Source: an uncultured Solobacterium sp.
GTDB taxonomy: Bacteria > Bacillota_I > Bacilli_A > Erysipelotrichales > Erysipelotrichaceae
Direction of reading: 5' to 3'
Assembly: GCA_900546285.1 (NCBI GenBank)
Contig: URCJ01000030.1
Location: forward strand, 1-26,798
DNA length: 26,798 nucleotides
A program made the position numbers and the translations under genes. The notes beneath the pieces are model-generated. The model was not told where the DNA came from, did no database searches, and was given only the letters and a program-made list of their open reading frames with translations. Shown here piece by piece: positions 23,821 through 26,798 of this stretch (its first letter is position 1; every line of letters begins with the position of its first letter).

Positions 23821-24612
23821 ATGAACATCTTATTTTCTATTAACTCAAAGTTTATTGAACTAACTAAAAACTGTATTAAATCAATCATTAGATACGATCA
23901 AAATATCGACTTCTACATCCTTCATCACGATCTATCTAATGATGATAAAAATAATCTTATTAATTCATTCAAGTCTCAAACATTTCACTTCATTGAAATA
24001 GACGAAAATGAATTCAAAGACTTCCCTGTATCATCTAGATACCCACTAGAAATCTATTACAGATTGTTTGCACCATTACTACTTCCAAACAACTTAGATA
24101 GAATTCTATATCTAGATGTTGATATTGTCGTTATCAATAGTCTTAAAGAACTATACAACACAACACTAGAAAACTATTCATATGCAGCCTGCACTCACAT
24201 AAGTGATGCGATGACCACTATGAACTGTATTAGATTAAACATTGATTTAGATACACCATATATCAATACAGGTGTACTACTAATGAACTTAAATGAACTA
24301 CGTAGTAGTCTATCTAAACAACAAATTCTAGACTATGCGAATAAACATAAGAAACAGTTAGTACTATTTGACCAAGACATACTTACTGCCCTATATGGTA
24401 AGAAAACACTACTTCTTGATTACACTAAATATAATCTTAGTGATCGTATGATTAACTTCTATAATATGCGCAATCCTAAGAATAAACTAACTCTTGACTC
24501 AATAAGAAAAAACACTGTAATCATCCACTATTGTGGTCGTAATAAACCATGGAAAGATAATTATCTAGGACAACTAGATTGTTTCTATGAAGAACTATTA
24601 AAGGCAAGCTAA
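23821..24612 (+). CDS. Family 8 glycosyltransferase
   Basis: A 263-residue retaining glycosyltransferase of the GT8 (GT-A fold) type, which uses nucleotide sugars such as UDP-glucose or UDP-galactose. The metal-binding DxD is in LYLDVDIVV (Asp98, Asp100), NTGVLLMNL (about 153-161) and FDQDILTALY (about 184-193) match the conserved core, and IHYCGRNKPW (about 239-248) is the C-terminal histidine motif. There is no signal peptide or membrane helix, so it acts in the cytoplasm; acceptors are often lipopolysaccharide- or teichoic-acid-like glycans or glycoproteins, but cannot be named here. No clear ribosome site is visible in the 9-bp gap after brnQ, suggesting translation by re-initiation. It ends in a terminator that includes its stop codon. 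Confidence 0.9.
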   Translation: MNILFSINSKFIELTKNCIKSIIRYDQNIDFYILHHDLSNDDKNNLINSFKSQTFHFIEIDENEFKDFPVSSRYPLEIYYRLFAPLLLPNNLDRILYLDVDIVVINSLKELYNTTLENYSYAACTHISDAMTTMNCIRLNIDLDTPYINTGVLLMNLNELRSSLSKQQILDYANKHKKQLVLFDQDILTALYGKKTLLLDYTKYNLSDRMINFYNMRNPKNKLTLDSIRKNTVIIHYCGRNKPWKDNYLGQLDCFYEELLKAS

Positions 24613-24626
24613 TACGCTTGCCTTTT
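24601..24626 (+). terminator. Terminator overlapping the end of the glycosyltransferase gene
   Basis: AAGGCAAGC (24601-24609) pairs perfectly with GCTTGCCTT (24616-24624) around a 6-nt loop that contains the TAA stop codon, followed by TT. The arms encode the last Lys-Ala-Ser codons. Its minus-strand reading could also serve the convergent GntR gene only from the far side, so it is assigned to the plus strand. Confidence 0.75.
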
Positions 24627-24641
24627 ATAAACCAAATAATT

Positions 24642-25394
24642 CTATCCTTTAATATCTTCTCCGCCATCAAGATTATGGATAATATGCATATCAGAAGTGA
24701 TGGAATAACTTGAACCAACAAAATAATGTTCAGTTAATTCAAATGGTTTATCATCAACATTCCATTTTACAGTTTGTTTTAACAATGGAATATGATCTGT
24801 GCCTAATATTTTTGCATTTTCTTTATCTGGCATAACAGCGCTAAATTCTGTAACGCCATCAGATCTAACTAATCCTTGTTCTTCAACATACTTATTGAAT
24901 GAGCCTTCAAGACGGCTAATATCTATTGAAGGCATAATTTTTTGAACTATATAAGTATAAGAAATTGCCATCAATTTTTCACCAGCATATCTAATTCTTA
25001 CAAAGAGATGTAAAAATTCATTTTCTTCAACGTTCAATATTGAGGCGACATCGCTTTTATCTTTACCTCTAATAATTGAATACTTATATAATACAGTCCT
25101 TGGAACAAGACCAGCATCTTCGATTTGTTTAGTTATGCTTATTCTTGATGAAAAAGGTTTTTTAATCGAAGTCTTATAATTATCTGAAATAAAAGTTCCT
25201 TTTCCAGGAATTCTCTTTATATAACCATTAATACTCAGTTCATTCATAGCCTTAGCCATAGTCATGTGGCTAACATTAAATTGTGAACATAATTTTTCTT
25301 CCGATTCTAAAGGATCATTCACTTTAAATTCTTGATTCCTTATTTTTTCTATAAAATAGTTTGCTATTTCTATATACTTAGGATTCTTTGCCAT
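24642..25394 (-). CDS. GntR family regulator with UTRA ligand domain (HutC subfamily)
   Basis: A 250-residue transcription regulator. The N-terminal winged helix (about 5-70) has the GntR signature: PLESEEKLCSQFNVSHMTMAKAMNELSINGYIKRIPGKGTFI in the run 28-69, with the recognition helix at about 43-54. Residues about 95-240 form a UTRA domain (MAISYTYI, EFSAVMP, LLKQTVKWN, HYFVG), which binds sugar phosphates or similar effectors. It lies 124 bp after the SIS-domain enzyme on the same strand and probably controls it. GGAGAG is 13 bases before the ATG, a rather long spacing. The region before it contains a 17-bp inverted repeat that may be its operator. Confidence 0.92.
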   Translation of the reverse strand: MAKNPKYIEIANYFIEKIRNQEFKVNDPLESEEKLCSQFNVSHMTMAKAMNELSINGYIKRIPGKGTFISDNYKTSIKKPFSSRISITKQIEDAGLVPRTVLYKYSIIRGKDKSDVASILNVEENEFLHLFVRIRYAGEKLMAISYTYIVQKIMPSIDISRLEGSFNKYVEEQGLVRSDGVTEFSAVMPDKENAKILGTDHIPLLKQTVKWNVDDKPFELTEHYFVGSSYSITSDMHIIHNLDGGEDIKG

Positions 25395-25434
25395 ATATTA
25401 ATATACACTCTCCACTTCAATAATAATATATTTG

Positions 25435-25451
25435 CTATATTTTTAATATAG
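25435..25451. promoter_or_regulatory. Candidate operator upstream of the GntR regulator
   Basis: CTATATT-TTT-AATATAG is a perfect 7-3-7 inverted repeat located about 40 bp before the GntR ATG, over the expected promoter region. AT-rich dyads with related bases (AAATATATATT) also occur before the SIS gene near 26690-26735. Autoregulation is inferred; the AT-richness of the region lowers confidence. Confidence 0.4.
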
Positions 25452-25478
25452 TTTAACACTATTTAGTCATTATCAGTA

Positions 25479-25508
25479 GGATGGGACCGATATAATTCGG
25501 TCCCATCC
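25479..25508. terminator. Perfect 12-bp hairpin after the SIS-domain gene
   Basis: GGATGGGACCGA (25479-25490) pairs with TCGGTCCCATCC (25497-25508) around TATAAT. It is GC-rich compared with its surroundings and begins 11 bp after the SIS gene stop codon on the minus strand. No T-run follows on that strand (TACTGATAATG), so it may be a weak terminator or a 3'-end stabiliser that lowers readthrough into GntR. Confidence 0.5.
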
Positions 25509-25518
25509 ATGTCTTTTG

Positions 25519-26655
25519 TTATTTTTTGTTTAAATTTCCATGTCTTGCAGAAGGATAATGCGATGACACATATCTCTTCTTAATAGGACTTACTTTAGTA
25601 TCAATTCCCACATCTTCACAAATTAATGCAGATAACACTTGGAATGGAATTATATACAAAGCTGGAGATAAGATATCTGTTGTTCTATAAGAGAATTTCA
25701 AATCTCTATCAGTGATTTCAACTCCATCTTCAGATGTAACAACAAATACATGTTCTGTAAACGCATCTTTATAATATGGAACTAATTCACACAAACGTTT
25801 TAATTCCGCATTACCCTCTGAAGCAATTAAGAAAATATAATTTTCAGAATTATAAGCTCTCATAGGACCATGCATTTGTTCTTCCATTTCATAACCTGTG
25901 CATGGTCTTGAATAAGTTTCAAAGAATTTTAGACGCGCTTCCATTGCGGTTGGATAATTGTTTCCATAGCCAGCAATTGATGATTTAGTCATCTTTAAAA
26001 ATTCTTCTTTATTACGCTTGTACCATTCGATAGATTCATCGATAACACTTGATAAATTATTAGCTAATTCTAACGCGTCATTATCTAACTTTGTATATTC
26101 TTCTTCGGAAATTAGACCCTTTTGTTTAGCAATTTCTATAGCTAGAATGTAAAATTGGAAAATTGTTTCTGTATAACCTCTTGTTTCTGGGCCGATCTCT
26201 TCTTCTTCACATACTAGATGACAATATGAATCAACCATTTCTTCTAATACACTATCTAATGCTTCAGTTACACCAACAGTATAGAAACCTAAATCTTTAG
26301 CTTTTTTTGCAGCTTCACAAGTAGAAATACTATCTCCATGTTGTGAAAAAGCTACTACACATATATCTTTTTTATCGATAAATGCTGGTTGCTTATCTGC
26401 CTCATGATGTGTAAAGATGGTTGGCTCACATGCCACACCTTCTATACCTAGTAAATCAACAAAAATATTTTTAATAACCCAAGACACATGATGAGATGTG
26501 CCAGATCCTAAGAAATAAACCTTTTTGAAATCATTGTTTACAAAGGCATCAACTACATCGTGCATATATTCATTTCTATTATTATATGCATTCTTAATTA
26601 CTCTTGGTGTATCGATAACATGTCCAATCATTGATAATTTTTCTTTATTATCCAT
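25519..26655 (-). CDS. SIS-domain sugar-phosphate isomerase/deglycase-like protein
   Basis: A 378-residue protein with two SIS (sugar isomerase) domains like the isomerase half of GlmS, but no glutaminase domain. The first has FLGSGTSHH (48-56) and AFSQHGDS (about 102-109); the second begins around residue 215 and holds IAGYGNNYPTAMEARLKF and GYEMEEQMHGP (about 230-270), where the ARLKF and QMHGP stretch is typical of fructosamine-6-phosphate deglycases (FrlB) and related enzymes. It probably acts on an amino-sugar or fructosamine phosphate in the cytoplasm; the exact substrate cannot be read. GGAGGA lies 9 bases before the ATG, and a TTGATT/TATATT promoter precedes it. The transporter that would supply its substrate is not in the window. 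The GntR/UTRA gene downstream is its likely regulator. Confidence 0.88.
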   Translation of the reverse strand: MDNKEKLSMIGHVIDTPRVIKNAYNNRNEYMHDVVDAFVNNDFKKVYFLGSGTSHHVSWVIKNIFVDLLGIEGVACEPTIFTHHEADKQPAFIDKKDICVVAFSQHGDSISTCEAAKKAKDLGFYTVGVTEALDSVLEEMVDSYCHLVCEEEEIGPETRGYTETIFQFYILAIEIAKQKGLISEEEYTKLDNDALELANNLSSVIDESIEWYKRNKEEFLKMTKSSIAGYGNNYPTAMEARLKFFETYSRPCTGYEMEEQMHGPMRAYNSENYIFLIASEGNAELKRLCELVPYYKDAFTEHVFVVTSEDGVEITDRDLKFSYRTTDILSPALYIIPFQVLSALICEDVGIDTKVSPIKKRYVSSHYPSARHGNLNKK

Positions 26656-26691
26656 ATTAATAATTCCTCCGTGTTCTAATAGCTCAACTAA

Positions 26692-26720
26692 AATATATAT
26701 TATTTTGCAGAAAAAATCAA
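26692..26720 (-). promoter_or_regulatory. Promoter of the SIS-domain gene
   Basis: On the minus strand TTGATT (26720-26715), 17 bases, then TATATT (26697-26692) make a good sigma-A match. The start of transcription is expected near 26685, leaving a leader of about 30 nt with GGAGGA. Farther upstream (26721-26798) the DNA is very AT-rich, with a short palindrome AAATTCGAATTT (26763-26774); no gene is seen there. Confidence 0.65.
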
Positions 26721-26798
26721 TAAATATATATTTTCTTTATTTAAAAATGAAATTTTTTTCATAAATTCGAATTTTCCATTATTTTTTCGGCATTTTTT

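Noticed and set aside
25519..26655. SIS-domain protein as GlmS (glucosamine-6-phosphate synthase)
   Set aside because: No N-terminal glutaminase domain is present and the length (378) fits deglycase/isomerase-type paralogues instead.

Overview
The window is a stretch of low-GC Firmicute chromosome. The evidence is the AT-rich coding, AGGAGG-type ribosome sites, sigma-A-like promoters, a T-box leader, the glgC/glgD pair, and a TxpA/BsrG-like toxin peptide. The gene styles would fit the Erysipelotrichia or Bacilli, but no rRNA or other taxonomic marker is present, so the genus is not assigned.

Layout. Positions 92-12409 (minus strand) hold one tightly packed unit of nine genes, read from right to left: aminopeptidase P, exonuclease III, a PepV-type dipeptidase, a HAD phosphatase, type I pullulanase, then glgC, glgD, glgA and glgB. 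Most junctions overlap or abut; the only real gap, before glgC, carries a catabolite (cre-like) box. The unit ends in a hairpin whose loop contains the glgB stop codon. The last five genes make and debranch glycogen. From a divergent promoter region, a class A penicillin-binding protein (12491-15406, plus) runs the other way and carries a perfect 15-bp tandem repeat in its cytoplasmic tail.

Positions 15407-16072 contain no long ORF but are full of structure: a bidirectional terminator, a long imperfect hairpin, and a candidate type I toxin-antitoxin locus. The latter is a 28-codon hydrophobic peptide gene on the minus strand converging on a short untranslated RNA on the plus strand, sharing one bidirectional terminator. 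It is the strongest candidate for something automatic annotation would miss.

Positions 16073-20611 (minus) are a three-gene unit: a MATE exporter, an orphan solute-binding lipoprotein, and a membrane hybrid histidine kinase with a receiver domain. After it, four copies of a GGTGTAAWTAWTR element spaced exactly 34 bp apart precede an AAA/DUF4143 ATPase (20830-22197, plus). Next comes an isoleucine-type T-box leader controlling a branched-chain amino acid carrier (brnQ), with a family 8 glycosyltransferase just downstream. The right end (minus strand) holds a two-SIS-domain sugar-phosphate isomerase/deglycase-like enzyme followed by a GntR/UTRA regulator that probably controls it.

The themes are carbon storage under probable catabolite control, peptide and amino acid use, cell wall synthesis, and sensing and export. 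No phage, insertion sequence, CRISPR array or tRNA was seen.
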